Shown here in pieces: positions 38,898-48,351 of a stretch of 64,000 bases of DNA. A model generated the notes under the pieces. The model was not told where the DNA came from. It was given only the letters and a program-made list of their open reading frames with translations, and did not search any database. Numbering within the stretch: position 1 is the stretch's first letter; every line of letters begins with the position of its first letter. The position numbers and the translations under genes were made by a program. The stretch is taken from contig NZ_JFZC01000099.1 of NCBI RefSeq assembly GCF_000648615.1, forward strand, positions 1-64,000, written 5' to 3'. The stretch is from Sporolactobacillus terrae DSM 11697. GTDB taxonomy: Bacteria > Bacillota > Bacilli > Bacillales > Sporolactobacillaceae.

Positions 38898-40253
38898 ATG
38901 GAAACCAAACAAATACTTGAAACGATTCGAATGATCGAAGAAGAAAAGCTGGATATTCGAACAATTACAATGGGAATTTCACTGCTTGACTGCATTGACA
39001 GTGACGGAGCGAAAGCGAGAACCAAGATTTATGACAAAATGACACGCCGTGCCGAAAATCTTGTTAAAACCGGTGCAGCGATTGAAGAGGAATTCGGTAT
39101 TCCGATTATTCATAAACGCATTTCCGTGACTCCGATTTCACTCATTGCCGGTGCATCTCAGGATGAGAATTACACGGCTTTTGCTCAAACTTTGGATGAC
39201 GTTGCGAAGTCAACTGGTGTGAATTTTGTCGGTGGGTTCAGCGCGCTTGTGCAAAAAGGGTACACCACGGGTGACCGAAAATTGATCCAATCCATACCGG
39301 AAGCATTAGCAACGACTGAATTTGTCTGTTCCTCTGTCAATGTGGGCTCGACGCGTTCCGGAATCAATATGGATGCGATTAAGCAAATGGGCGGTATCGT
39401 CAAGGAAACAGCAGCGCGCACGGCAGATCAGCAAGGCCTCGGTTGTGCAAAACTGGTCATTTTTGCTAATGCTGTTGAGGACAACCCATTCATGGCCGGT
39501 GCTTTTCACGGTGTCGGCGAGGAAGACTGTATTCTGAACGTTGGAGTCAGCGGTCCGGGCGTTGTGAAGCGCGCGTTGGAGAAAGTAAAAGGCCAGCCGT
39601 TTGACGTGGTGTCCGAGACGGTTAAAAAAATTGCATTTAAGATTACGCGAATGGGACAACTGGTCGGCCGTGAAGCCTCAGAGCGACTCGGCGTTCCGTT
39701 CGGGATTGTTGATTTGTCGCTGGCACCAACACCTGCAGTTGGTGATTCTGTGGCACATATTCTTGAAGAAATGGGGCTTGAGTCTGTGGGGACCCACGGA
39801 ACAACCGCAGCACTTGCCCTATTAAATGATGCTGTGAAAAAAGGCGGGGTTATGGCATGCAGCCATGTCGGCGGGTTAAGTGGTGCATTTATTCCTGTTT
39901 CTGAAGATGCAGGGATGATTGATGCGGTCAATCGCGGAGCGTTGAACCTGGAGAAACTGGAAGCCATGACTGCAGTTTGTTCCGTAGGTCTGGATATGAT
40001 TGCAGTACCGGGTGATACGCCGGCAGAGACGATTGCCGCAATGATTGCCGATGAAGCGGCGATCGGCGTCATTAACAACAAAACGACAGCGGTACGCGTG
40101 ATTCCAGCACCTGGCAAAGCTGTTGGTGAGACGGTCGAATTTGGCGGACTGCTCGGACACGCACCGGTGATGGCGGTTAATCGCCATAAATCGGCCGATT
40201 TTATTAATCGCGGCGGACGAATTCCTGCACCGATTCATTCATTTAAAAATTAA
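38898..40253 (+). CDS. UPF0210/PFL family protein (DUF711)
   Basis: 451 residues; [72 protein letters not shown] and the C-terminal [29 protein letters not shown] are diagnostic. Glycine-rich repeats suggest a nucleotide- or metabolite-binding enzyme of unknown function. Ribosome site GGTGGAGG. Follows its usual ACT partner; a bidirectional terminator follows. Confidence 0.92.
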   Translation: METKQILETIRMIEEEKLDIRTITMGISLLDCIDSDGAKARTKIYDKMTRRAENLVKTGAAIEEEFGIPIIHKRISVTPISLIAGASQDENYTAFAQTLDDVAKSTGVNFVGGFSALVQKGYTTGDRKLIQSIPEALATTEFVCSSVNVGSTRSGINMDAIKQMGGIVKETAARTADQQGLGCAKLVIFANAVEDNPFMAGAFHGVGEEDCILNVGVSGPGVVKRALEKVKGQPFDVVSETVKKIAFKITRMGQLVGREASERLGVPFGIVDLSLAPTPAVGDSVAHILEEMGLESVGTHGTTAALALLNDAVKKGGVMACSHVGGLSGAFIPVSEDAGMIDAVNRGALNLEKLEAMTAVCSVGLDMIAVPGDTPAETIAAMIADEAAIGVINNKTTAVRVIPAPGKAVGETVEFGGLLGHAPVMAVNRHKSADFINRGGRIPAPIHSFKN

Positions 40254-40255
40254 CG

Positions 40256-40291
40256 AAAAAAGCGGAAACCAACAGTTGGTTTCCGCTTTTT
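40256..40291 (+). terminator. Bidirectional terminator after the UPF0210 gene
   Basis: AAAAAAGCGGAAACCAAC / GTTGGTTTCCGCTTTTTT, near-perfect stem with A- and T-runs at both ends. Confidence 0.88.
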
Positions 40292-40301
40292 TCTTAGTGG
40301 A

Positions 40302-40580
40302 TTAGTGATTTTGATGGTCTTGTTTGTTCAAGCCATTCGTTTGTTTTTCGCTGTCTCCAGTGCGTTGCGCGCGTTCGCGTTCTTCTACCGAATGCTCATC
40401 AAGCGGTTCAGCAAATTCTTGTTCGAATGCAGATTGATTCTTTTTCTCGTCTTTTTTCTGTACCACGATCGTCACAGCTTTCTTTGTTTTTTTGACGGAT
40501 GGTGTTCCGGTTACCGCCAAGAAATAGTGTGAGCAGTTTCGAAAAAAATATGCCTGCTGCTTCCGGTCGTTCCATGGCAA
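40302..40580 (-). CDS. Possible small charged protein, unrecognised
   Basis: Minus-strand frame of up to 92 codons with a Lys/Glu/Gln-rich 50-residue C-terminus (KKTKKAVTIVVQKKDEKK, then EFAEPLDEHSVEERERAQRT). In favour: it ends at a bidirectional terminator, and a minus-strand promoter-like pair TTGTGC-17-TATGAT lies just upstream (about 40640-40612). Against: only TTG starts (40580 or within) and no Shine-Dalgarno. The opposite-strand frame here is its hydrophobic mirror and is less credible. No known family. Confidence 0.25.
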   Translation of the reverse strand: MPWNDRKQQAYFFRNCSHYFLAVTGTPSVKKTKKAVTIVVQKKDEKKNQSAFEQEFAEPLDEHSVEERERAQRTGDSEKQTNGLNKQDHQNH

Positions 40581-40654
40581 AAAAGAGGATTTGGATAACC
40601 ATTAAGCGAAGATCATATCCTAAAGACCTAGTTAGCACAAAGGGGAGGATCTCG

Positions 40655-41419
40655 ATGCCTGGACGGTTATCTGAAGTTGATTTAAGCCAATCCATTACAG
40701 ATAAAGACGACTACGAAAAAAAATTAAAAAAGTATCAGTTGAAGCTGCTGTCGATGCAACACTTGCTGCTCGAGCGAAACCTGGGTGTTCTGTTTGTCTT
40801 TGAAGGATGGGATGCAAGCGGAAAAGGCGGGGCAATTAAGCGGGCAGTTGCCAATCTTGATCCGAGGGGCGTGCGCGTCTGGCCGATTTCCGCTCCGGCT
40901 CCACATGAAAAACGCTATCACTACATGCAGCGCTTTTGGCGCAAGATTCCTCAATATGGACAAATTGCCATTTTTGATCGTTCGTGGTACGGGCGCGTGC
41001 TTGTGGAACGCGTGGAACAACTGGCGAAACCGGACGAATGGAGTCGTGCCTATGAAGAGATTAATGAATTTGAACGCATGCTGACTGCGGATCGCTATAG
41101 GATTCATAAATTCTGGCTGCACTGCACAAAAGATGAGCAGTATAAACGATTCAAAAAACGCGCCTCCGATCCGCTGAAAAAATGGAAAATAACTGATGAA
41201 GACTGGCGGAATCGTGCGAAGTGGGATGCGTATGCTGCTGCGGCAGAAGAAATGTTTGCAAAGACCGATACGGTTGAAGCTCCGTGGACCATTGTGCCGG
41301 CAAACAATAAATGGTTTGCACGCATTACGATCTTGAAAGAGATGACGAAATCCATTAAGGAGCATTTAAAAGCAAACGGTGTGAACCAAGATGAGATTCC
41401 CGTTCCTTTAAAAAAGTAA
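40655..41419 (+). CDS. Polyphosphate kinase 2 family protein
   Basis: Transfers phosphate between polyphosphate and nucleotides. 254 residues from ATG 40655 after AGGGGAGGA; the open frame to 40499 lacks family similarity. P-loop FEGWDASGKGGAIKRAVANLDPRGVRVWP, lid Arg region and the second motif IAIFDRSWYGRVLVERVE are intact; single-domain PPK2. The next gene is an exopolyphosphatase, so the locus both makes or uses and degrades polyphosphate. Whether it phosphorylates NDP or NMP cannot be read with certainty. Confidence 0.9.
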   Translation: MPGRLSEVDLSQSITDKDDYEKKLKKYQLKLLSMQHLLLERNLGVLFVFEGWDASGKGGAIKRAVANLDPRGVRVWPISAPAPHEKRYHYMQRFWRKIPQYGQIAIFDRSWYGRVLVERVEQLAKPDEWSRAYEEINEFERMLTADRYRIHKFWLHCTKDEQYKRFKKRASDPLKKWKITDEDWRNRAKWDAYAAAAEEMFAKTDTVEAPWTIVPANNKWFARITILKEMTKSIKEHLKANGVNQDEIPVPLKK

Positions 41420-41574
41420 GCGAAAGATTTAGATGACGATTTTTTTGAGAATATGCCCTTTTGATACCGAGTTCATCTTCTTTACGCTATACTTTTACAT
41501 GAAAGCAATTTTTTCATGAAGGATGTTTCGGTGAATCGCGCGTTTCCCTAGGATAGCGGGCAGGAGGGAATGAC

Positions 41575-43113
41575 TTGGATATCTCACAAAAACATGCAAT
41601 GATCGACATTGGATCGAATTCAATAAGGCTTGTGATTGTCGGTATTGATCGGGATTTTTTTTCCAAAGAAATGATGAATTTTAAAGCAGTCGCACGATTG
41701 AGCAACTACATAGATGAGCAAGAGCGATTAAGTGAACAAGGCATCTCTGTCCTTCTTTCCGTTCTGAGGCGGTTTCAGTTTATTATTGAACGAGAAAGCG
41801 ACGTGCAGCTTGTCGATGCGTTTGCTACAGCAGCGATGCGCAAGGCCAAGAACCGGGAAACTGTATTTCAACAAGTACGGGAGGAAACCGGACTTTCGAT
41901 ACGACTTTTGCCCGGTCTGCAGGAAGCGTTCTATGGGTATCTTGCAGTGATTAACTCAACGTATGTTGAGGATGGGATCACCATTGATATCGGTGGAGGA
42001 AGTACTGAAGTGACGATGTTTCGGAACCGTCATTTGATTCATTCGCATTCGTTTGCATTCGGGGCGGTAACCTTGTATCAGAGCTTCTATAAAAACGGAG
42101 GTGCTGATGCGGGTGATCGTTTGGAGACTTACATCAAAAATAAATTTTCCGAAGTGGACTGGCTGAGCGGCAACCGACTTCCGATTATCGGTATTGGCGG
42201 GACGGCAAGAAATCTGGCACGTATCGATCAGATTCGAGAGCATTATCCGATGGTCGGTTTGCATCAGTATACGATGCCTCGAGAACGGCTTAATCGATTG
42301 ACAAACTTGTTGGCGGAGATGAGTATTGAAGAGCGAGAAACGATGGACGGGCTGTCAAAAGACCGCTCTGATATTATCCTGCCTGCTGCAGCCGTTATTA
42401 ATACGCTGGTGAAAATGAATGAGGGCGAATCATTCATGCTCAGCAGTGAGGGACTGCGTGAAGGTGTTTTTTACGAATGGGTGCTTAAACAGCGCAGGCA
42501 GGCGCGCATTCCGTATGTCCTCAACGAAAGCCTGCGACAGCTTCGGCGCGACTTTAATTTAGACAGCGATCATACGGCCTATGTAAAGAAATTAGCCTTC
42601 CAGATTTTAATGGGCATCATGGATTTTATGAAGGGAACGGCTTCAGAGAAACGCATCGCCTGGGTCCTCTCTCATAGCGCGGATTTAGCTTATTTAGGCG
42701 AATTTATTAATAATGAATCCAGCAGTGCACAAACGTTTTATTTACTCACAAACATGAACATTAACGGGATCAGTCATCACGACCGTTTGGCGGTCGCTCT
42801 AGTCGCCTCATTTAAAAATCGATCCCGCCTCACCGATTATGCCAAACCCTTTCAGAAGCTGGTCACAAAAGATGAGCTGAAGCTGTATGAAGTACTTGGC
42901 GCTGTGCTGCGTCTGGCCCACGATTTTGATCGCACGAAACTGCATGTGGTTGATCGGCTTTCGGTAAAGATGACAAAGAAGAAGCTGCGCATTATTGCCT
43001 ACTACCATGGCGACGCTTATTTTGAAGCGCAAGCGGCTCAGCGGCACAAAAAGCATTTGGAACGTGCACTCAAAGCATCGCTTGCGATTAATTTCGTGGA
43101 TGGCGCAGAATAA
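41575..43113 (+). CDS. ppx: Exopolyphosphatase (PPX/GppA family)
   Basis: Releases phosphate from polyphosphate ends, or hydrolyses pppGpp. 512 residues from TTG 41575, six bases after AGGAGGG. Actin-like ATPase-fold motifs MIDIGSNSIRLVIVG and GITIDIGGGSTEVTMF, GIGGTARNLARI, and a C-terminal HD-like helical domain (about residues 320-512). Follows PPK2 with a 155-base gap, so the genes may be transcribed separately. Confidence 0.9.
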   Translation: MDISQKHAMIDIGSNSIRLVIVGIDRDFFSKEMMNFKAVARLSNYIDEQERLSEQGISVLLSVLRRFQFIIERESDVQLVDAFATAAMRKAKNRETVFQQVREETGLSIRLLPGLQEAFYGYLAVINSTYVEDGITIDIGGGSTEVTMFRNRHLIHSHSFAFGAVTLYQSFYKNGGADAGDRLETYIKNKFSEVDWLSGNRLPIIGIGGTARNLARIDQIREHYPMVGLHQYTMPRERLNRLTNLLAEMSIEERETMDGLSKDRSDIILPAAAVINTLVKMNEGESFMLSSEGLREGVFYEWVLKQRRQARIPYVLNESLRQLRRDFNLDSDHTAYVKKLAFQILMGIMDFMKGTASEKRIAWVLSHSADLAYLGEFINNESSSAQTFYLLTNMNINGISHHDRLAVALVASFKNRSRLTDYAKPFQKLVTKDELKLYEVLGAVLRLAHDFDRTKLHVVDRLSVKMTKKKLRIIAYYHGDAYFEAQAAQRHKKHLERALKASLAINFVDGAE

Positions 43114-43185
43114 GTCTTGTCAACCGTAATGATTAGGTAGAAAATAGAAGCGGTAGCTATGAAAAAGTACGGAAAGGGGTTACTT

Positions 43186-44193
43186 ATGTCTATTTTAGTA
43201 TTAGGTGGAGCCGGTTACATCGGTTCGCACGCCGTTTATCAACTGATCGATGCTGGTGAACAGGTTGTCGTTGTCGACAATTTGCAAACCGGTCACAAAG
43301 AAGCCGTACATCCGAAAGCAAAATTTTATCAAGGCGATATTCGCGATAAAGCATTTTTAGATTCTGTTTTTAAAAAGGAAACCATTAAAGGCGTCATTCA
43401 TTTCGCCGCAAATTCACTTGTTGGTGAATCCGTAGAAAAGCCGTTGAAATACTTCAACAATAATGTCTACGGAATGCAGGTGCTGCTTGAAACGATGCAC
43501 GAAAACAATGTGAAGCATATTGTTTTCTCATCGACCGCCGCTACTTACGGAGAACCGGAAGTTGTGCCGATCACAGAAGAAATGCCGACGAAACCGACAA
43601 ATCCATACGGTGAATCGAAACTGACGATGGAAAAAATGATGAAATGGTGCGACCGTGCTTATGGCATGCGCTTTGTTGCACTGCGTTATTTTAACGTCGC
43701 CGGCGCAAGCAAATCGGGCAAAATTGGCGAGGACCACCATCCGGAAACGCACCTGATTCCAATTGTGCTGCAAGTTGCAGCCGGTGAACGGGATCATATA
43801 GCCATCTTCGGTGATGACTACGCAACCAAAGACGGTACATGTGTCCGCGATTATGTGCATATTGAAGACTTGATTGCGGCTCACCGTCTTGCACTGCGTT
43901 ATCTGTTTGACGGCGGTCAGAGCGATGTATTCAATCTTGGATCCAGCGAAGGATTTTCCGTCAAAGAGATTATTGAAGCAGCACGAAAAGTGACAGGCAA
44001 AGCAATTCCGGCTGAACTGGCACCGCGTCGTGCCGGTGATCCAAGTACTTTGATTGCTTCACCGAAAAAGGCAAAAAGCGTGCTGGGCTGGGATCCGCAG
44101 CACACTAATATACCGGAAATTCTGACCGATGCATGGGCTTGGCACAGCAGCCATCCGCAAGGCTATGCAAGCAACGTGTCTCTGGAAAAATAA
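43186..44193 (+). CDS. galE: UDP-glucose 4-epimerase
   Basis: Interconverts UDP-glucose and UDP-galactose (Leloir pathway, cell-envelope sugars). 335 residues from ATG 43186 after AAAGGGG. NAD-binding [12 protein letters not shown], catalytic Ser in FSSTAATYG and YxxxK in [21 protein letters not shown]. No other gal genes nearby, so a surface polysaccharide role is as likely as galactose use. Confidence 0.93.
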   Translation: MSILVLGGAGYIGSHAVYQLIDAGEQVVVVDNLQTGHKEAVHPKAKFYQGDIRDKAFLDSVFKKETIKGVIHFAANSLVGESVEKPLKYFNNNVYGMQVLLETMHENNVKHIVFSSTAATYGEPEVVPITEEMPTKPTNPYGESKLTMEKMMKWCDRAYGMRFVALRYFNVAGASKSGKIGEDHHPETHLIPIVLQVAAGERDHIAIFGDDYATKDGTCVRDYVHIEDLIAAHRLALRYLFDGGQSDVFNLGSSEGFSVKEIIEAARKVTGKAIPAELAPRRAGDPSTLIASPKKAKSVLGWDPQHTNIPEILTDAWAWHSSHPQGYASNVSLEK

Positions 44194-44230
44194 GGGTTCC
44201 ATGATTTGTGGCGAAAAGGCCAAGAATACT

Positions 44231-44259
44231 TTGACAGGCAATGCATTTCGCGGTACAAT
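44231..44259 (+). promoter_or_regulatory. Sigma-A promoter of the met importer operon
   Basis: TTGACA (44231-44236), 17-base spacer, TACAAT (44254-44259), 23 bases before the S-box aptamer. Confidence 0.82.
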
Positions 44260-44281
44260 CAAACCACTAACCAATTAAATA

Positions 44282-44442
44282 CTTCTTATCCAGAGCGGCG
44301 GAGGGACTGGCCCGATGAAACCCGGCAACCAAATGGAGACATTTAAGTGCCAATTCCTGCAGAATCCAAGTGGATTTTGAGAGATAAGAGAAGATACGGA
44401 TGACACAGGCTTCTCTCTTATCGGGAGAAGCCTTTATTTTTT
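44282..44442 (+). ncRNA. SAM-I (S-box) riboswitch with terminator
   Basis: Aptamer 44282-44392 with the invariant GAGGGACTGGCCCGATGAAA, CCCGGCAACC, GTGCCAATTCCTGCAG and closing GATAAGAG. Expression platform: terminator AGGCTTCTC (44407-44415) / GAGAAGCCT (44425-44433) plus T-run. The closing strand GATAAGAGAAG can instead pair with CTTCTCTCTTATC (44410-44422) as antiterminator. SAM binding therefore switches the downstream methionine importer off. Confidence 0.95.
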
Positions 44443-44528
44443 CCAAGATCTCATAGAATAGGAAGCTGGGAAGGAATGTTGCGGTTAGAATTCATACTAT
44501 TCTTATATATAAACGGGAGGAAGACATC

Positions 44529-45347
44529 TTGAAACGAATCACGTCAGCAATTTCAGCACTATTGGCTCTTTCTTTAATTTTTGTACTCGCCGCTTGCGGC
44601 AGCAGCTCCTCAAATGGGTTAAGTGAAAAGGAAATAACGGTTGGTGTGACCGGCGGCCCCCATCAGGAAGTGATGGAACAAGTGGTTAAACTTGCTAAGA
44701 AAGACGGATTGACGATTCATTTAAAAGTATTCAATGACTACAACCAACCTAATATCGCACTGAATGATAAAAATTTGGATGCAAACAGCTATCAAACCAT
44801 GCCATTCTTGAAGAATCAGATCGAAAATAAAGGCTACAAAATCACCGATGTTTTCAAAACGGTTGCCTTCCCGATGGGGATCTATTCCAAGAAAATCAAA
44901 AACCTTGATGAACTGAAAAAAGGCGACAAGATTGCCGTTCCAAACGACCCGGCAAATGAACTGCGCGGACTGCAGCTGTTTGAAAAAGCCGGTGTGATCA
45001 AGCTGAAAAAAGGTTCCAATGTGACATCGACAAAACGCGATGTGATTAGCAACCCGAAAAAACTACAGATCATCGAAATGGACGCAGCACAGCTTCCGGC
45101 GCAGCTAAACGAAGTCGCTGCATCAGCGATTAATACAAACTTTGCCATGGGTGCCGGTTTAACCGTTCTGAACGATTCAATTTTCCATGAACCGCTCAAA
45201 AACAATCCATACCCTAACTATTTCGTTGTTCGTACCGATAATAAGAATGATAAAGTTGTCAAACAACTGAAAAAATATTACCAATCAAAAGAAGTTAAGG
45301 ACTTCATTGAGAAGAAATTTGGAGGCTCTGTAGTTCCTGCTTGGTAA
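44529..45347 (+). CDS. metQ: Methionine ABC importer binding lipoprotein
   Basis: NlpA/MetQ lipoprotein. 272 residues from TTG 44529 behind GGGAGGAAG; lipobox LAAC with Cys23. EITVGVTGGPHQEVMEQV, LDANSYQTMPFL and AVPNDPANELRGLQLFEKAG are family motifs. S-box control and the MetNP partners confirm methionine as substrate class. Here Q comes first (Q-N-P), whereas B. subtilis has N-P-Q. Confidence 0.93.
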   Translation: MKRITSAISALLALSLIFVLAACGSSSSNGLSEKEITVGVTGGPHQEVMEQVVKLAKKDGLTIHLKVFNDYNQPNIALNDKNLDANSYQTMPFLKNQIENKGYKITDVFKTVAFPMGIYSKKIKNLDELKKGDKIAVPNDPANELRGLQLFEKAGVIKLKKGSNVTSTKRDVISNPKKLQIIEMDAAQLPAQLNEVAASAINTNFAMGAGLTVLNDSIFHEPLKNNPYPNYFVVRTDNKNDKVVKQLKKYYQSKEVKDFIEKKFGGSVVPAW

Positions 45348-45360
45348 GGAGGAAGCATTT

Positions 45361-46374
45361 TTGATTAGGCTAGAGCATATTTCGAAGACTTTTCGTGTCG
45401 GTAAAAATAAAATAGAAGCCTTGAAGGATGTATCCCTTGAGGTGAATAAAGGTGAAATTTTCGGAGTCATTGGTTTCAGTGGTGCAGGAAAAAGTACACT
45501 GATTCGATGCATTAATCTGCTTGAACGCCCGACCAACGGCAAGGTGTTCGTTGAAGACCGTGATGTACTGACTTTGAATAAAAAAGACTTGCGGAAGCTG
45601 AGACGGAAAATCGGAATGATTTTTCAAGGCTATAATTTGCTGGAGACGGCAACGGTTTATGAAAATATCGCGACACCGTTGCGGCTAGAAGGCGTGTCAA
45701 AAGATGAAATTAAGCAGCGCGCAGAGAAGTACCTGGATATTGTCGGGTTGACGGATCGCCGCAATGCCTTTCCAAGTCAATTGTCCGGTGGGCAGAAACA
45801 GCGCGTGGCAATCGCACGGGCGCTCGCTCATGAACCTGAAATTTTGCTGAGTGATGAAGCGACCAGTGCGCTCGATCCGAACACAACGGATGCCATTTTG
45901 GAACTGCTGCTTCGGGTCAATAAAGAGTTGGGGATAACAATTTTTTTGATCACACATGAATTGAATGTTATTCAGCGCATTTGTGACCGTGTCGCCGTCA
46001 TGGAAAACGGCAAGGTCGTTGAACAAGGTTCGGTGGTTGATGTGTTCACACGCCCGCAGCAGGCAATGACGAAGCAGTTTATCAGTAATGAAGCCAAGTT
46101 TGCGATTCCTGTGCAGCTTAAAGGCGAACTGCTAAAGACCGGAAAGTTAGTCAAATTAACCTTTCTTGGCGAGTCCTCCAAGGATCCGGTGCTTGCCACA
46201 CTGGCCAAGCAATTTGACGTGCTGCCAAGCATCATTGCCGGAGGGATTGATCAGCTGAAAGATCAATCGGTTGGTAATCTGCTTGTCCATATCAAAGGAG
46301 ATCAAAGCAAGGTTGAGACTGCCGTAAAATTTTTGCATGAACAGGATGTTCTTGTGGAAGAGGTGAATGAGTGA
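45361..46374 (+). CDS. metN: Methionine ABC importer ATPase
   Basis: 337 residues from TTG 45361 after TAAGGAGGAA. Walker A GFSGAGKSTLIRC, signature [15 protein letters not shown], Walker B EILLSDEATSALDP. C-terminal NIL regulatory domain (about residues 260-337, VKLTFLGESSKDPVL) that senses methionine in the family. Overlaps metP at the stop/start. Confidence 0.94.
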   Translation: MIRLEHISKTFRVGKNKIEALKDVSLEVNKGEIFGVIGFSGAGKSTLIRCINLLERPTNGKVFVEDRDVLTLNKKDLRKLRRKIGMIFQGYNLLETATVYENIATPLRLEGVSKDEIKQRAEKYLDIVGLTDRRNAFPSQLSGGQKQRVAIARALAHEPEILLSDEATSALDPNTTDAILELLLRVNKELGITIFLITHELNVIQRICDRVAVMENGKVVEQGSVVDVFTRPQQAMTKQFISNEAKFAIPVQLKGELLKTGKLVKLTFLGESSKDPVLATLAKQFDVLPSIIAGGIDQLKDQSVGNLLVHIKGDQSKVETAVKFLHEQDVLVEEVNE

Positions 46375-47036
46375 TGGCTAACTTTTTAAATGAATGGGGC
46401 GGCTCCATTTGGGAAGCCTTTATTCAGACAACGCAAATGACTTTAATTTCGCTTGCGTTTTCCATCCTTATTGGTCTTCCGTTAGGGGTTCTGCTGGTCT
46501 TAACACGTAAAAATGGGCAGTGGGACAATCCTATAGCCTTTACGATTGTGAATTCCTTGATCAACGTGATTCGTTCGGTCCCATTTATTATCTTGCTGTT
46601 CTTCCTGCTTCCGTTCACAAAGTCGGTAGTCGGAACAACGATTGGTGTGAAAGGGGTCATTGTTCCACTGGTCGTTGCCTGTGCACCTTATATTGCCCGT
46701 TTGCTGGAAACGGCAATGCTCGAAGTCAGCAAAGGCGTCATCGAAGCGTATCAATCGATGGGGATTTCAACACCGAAAATTATTTGGCACGTCATCATTC
46801 GCGAAGCACGTTCGTCGATTATTCTCGGCCTGACGATTGCAATTATTGGTTTGATTGGTGAAACCGCTATGGCCGGATTTGTCGGTGCCGGAGGACTAGG
46901 CGACTTGGCTTATCAATTTGGTTATGTGCGGTTCCAACCGGATGTTATGTACGCAGTCATTATTATTTTGATCATTATTGTCCAGATCGTTCAATCGATC
47001 GGCAACCTGATTGCCCGTCGATTGAAGAAAAATTAA
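46374..47036 (+). CDS. metP: Methionine ABC importer permease
   Basis: 220 residues, five to six membrane segments; MetI-type permease with the EAA-loop region VIEAYQSMGISTPKIIWHVII. Start ATG 46374, eight bases after GAGGTG; GTG 46371 is possible. Last gene of the S-box operon. Confidence 0.92.
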   Translation: MANFLNEWGGSIWEAFIQTTQMTLISLAFSILIGLPLGVLLVLTRKNGQWDNPIAFTIVNSLINVIRSVPFIILLFFLLPFTKSVVGTTIGVKGVIVPLVVACAPYIARLLETAMLEVSKGVIEAYQSMGISTPKIIWHVIIREARSSIILGLTIAIIGLIGETAMAGFVGAGGLGDLAYQFGYVRFQPDVMYAVIIILIIIVQIVQSIGNLIARRLKKN

Positions 47037-47051
47037 CAACGAATGAAAGAC

Positions 47052-47099
47052 AAGCAGTGCAGGCTCTCGTAAAAACACGAGGCTTGACGCTGCTTTTTT
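47052..47099 (+). terminator. Terminator of metQNP
   Basis: Long imperfect stem AAGCAG...CTGCTTTTTT with an inner CTCGT/ACGAG hairpin. Confidence 0.7.
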
Positions 47100-47109
47100 C
47101 TTTGTTTAA

Positions 47110-47131
47110 AATGTTAAGTGTATTTAACATT
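47110..47131 (+). promoter_or_regulatory. Palindromic operator upstream of the XRE regulator
   Basis: AATGTTAA (47110-47117), six-base spacer, TTAACATT (47124-47131): perfect inverted repeat 34 bases before the regulator start, probably its own binding site. Confidence 0.5.
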
Positions 47132-47164
47132 GTGGTTCATAAACGATCTATTGGAGCGGTGAAT

Positions 47165-47386
47165 TTGGCTGTTCAACTTCAAAATCAGGTTAAAGCACTC
47201 CGTGCACGTTATGGTTTGACGCAAGAACAATTGGGCGCGCGGGTCGGTGTCACGCGGCAGACGATTGCTTCGATAGAGAAAGGCAACTATGTTCCTTCTC
47301 TCTTACTCGGCCTGCAAATTTGCGAGGTGTTTCAGTTGCCGGCGGAGAAGGTTTTTCAATTAGAAAAAGGAGTGGCTGAACAATGA
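47165..47386 (+). CDS. Small XRE-family transcriptional regulator
   Basis: 73 residues, essentially only the helix-turn-helix: VKALRARYGLTQEQLGARVGVTRQTIASIEKGNYVPSLLLGLQICEVF, ending VFQLEKG. TTG 47165 lies eight bases after GGAG; GTG 47159 is an alternative. Overlaps the membrane-protein gene by four bases (ATGA), the classic arrangement of a regulator with its cognate membrane partner. Confidence 0.85.
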   Translation: MAVQLQNQVKALRARYGLTQEQLGARVGVTRQTIASIEKGNYVPSLLLGLQICEVFQLPAEKVFQLEKGVAEQ

Positions 47387-47850
47387 AGCGGCTTTGGTTT
47401 TCGTTTGCAATGTCTTTAAGTACAATTTGCGCTTTTGGCATGGCTATGATTCCGCTGGTCGAACTGACGCGCGGGCTAGCCTTACTGATCAATGAAAACA
47501 GGAGTGCCTACAGCGTTACCCTGCACTTTGCTTGGTTTGTCCCCATACTCTTCTTAGGAATCGTTGAAGCGATTGATCATTTATGGAATCGGAGGAAAAA
47601 GCATTTGGCATACTGGATCTATCCGCTGATCACGCCGGCCAAGGATGAAAGGGAGCGCTCGATTACCGCTTCTGCAGCGCATGCTGCCTTTATCGCGCTA
47701 TGGGTGGGCGCGCCGATTTGTGCAGGCTTGTTATGCTTCTATCCGCTATTTATTCATGTGCTTCCGGTCTATCCTATTCTTATTGCTTTGCTGATTCCTT
47801 TGGTTCAAGTCATTGTGTACTATTTAAAAATCCGGAAGATCTATCTGTGA
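47383..47850 (+). CDS. Membrane protein coupled to the XRE regulator
   Basis: 155 residues with four hydrophobic segments and a central cytoplasmic motif TPAKDERERSITASAAHAAF. The DERE...A...A pattern is typical of DUF2178/DUF3796-like proteins that accompany small XRE regulators. Function unknown; it may sense envelope or peptide stress and control the regulator. Confidence 0.65.
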   Translation: MKRLWFSFAMSLSTICAFGMAMIPLVELTRGLALLINENRSAYSVTLHFAWFVPILFLGIVEAIDHLWNRRKKHLAYWIYPLITPAKDERERSITASAAHAAFIALWVGAPICAGLLCFYPLFIHVLPVYPILIALLIPLVQVIVYYLKIRKIYL

Positions 47851-47873
47851 GCTATGGGAATGGGGGCAAAGCG

Positions 47874-48278
47874 ATGACGCGACATAAGCTGGATTGGTTG
47901 ATTACTACGGGACTTCAATGGATTTTGAATACGGTCTTGATTGCTTTGGCGGTTGTGCTCAGTGTTGCACTGGTCAAAGAGACGTATTCGTTTTTCACCT
48001 ATCTTTTCTTGAACGAAAATGCTTCCTATTACCATTTGCTTGAAGGCATTCTTGTCTTCTTTCTTTACTTCGAATTTATTGCGCTGATTATCAAATATTT
48101 TCAAGCGCATTATCATTTTCCGCTCCGCTACTTTGTCTACATCGGTGTGACTGCGATTGTACGGCTGATTATCGTTAGCCATGATGACCCGCATTCGGTA
48201 TTGCTCTATTCAATCGCTATTCTCGTCCTCGTTGCAGCACTGTACATTGCAAATACCAAGATGTTGAAACGCGAATGA
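47874..48278 (+). CDS. Phosphate-starvation-inducible PsiE family protein
   Basis: 134 residues from ATG 47874, four membrane segments. YYHLLEGILVFFLYFEFIALIIKYFQAHYHFPLRYFVYIGVTAIVRLIIV is the PsiE signature region (about residues 62-110). Role unknown; in E. coli psiE responds to phosphate starvation. It starts 23 bases after the membrane protein and probably shares its transcript. Confidence 0.85.
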   Translation: MTRHKLDWLITTGLQWILNTVLIALAVVLSVALVKETYSFFTYLFLNENASYYHLLEGILVFFLYFEFIALIIKYFQAHYHFPLRYFVYIGVTAIVRLIIVSHDDPHSVLLYSIAILVLVAALYIANTKMLKRE

Positions 48279-48324
48279 AAAAACCATCTCATCAGCACTA
48301 ACTTTGCTGGGGAGACGGTTTTTT
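48278..48324 (+). terminator. Bidirectional terminator between psiE and gldA
   Basis: AAAAAACCATCTC... pairs with GGAGACGGTTTTTT. Serves both converging genes. Just beyond it (48335-48348) lies AGCAAACGCTTACA, a 12/14 cre-like match at the 3' end of gldA. Confidence 0.75.
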
Positions 48325-48351
48325 AACAATTTATAGCAAACGCTTACAATA

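Noticed and set aside
40305-40532. 75-codon hydrophobic plus-strand ORF
   Set aside because: No ribosome site, composition is the mirror of the charged minus-strand frame, and it starts directly behind a strong terminator without a promoter.
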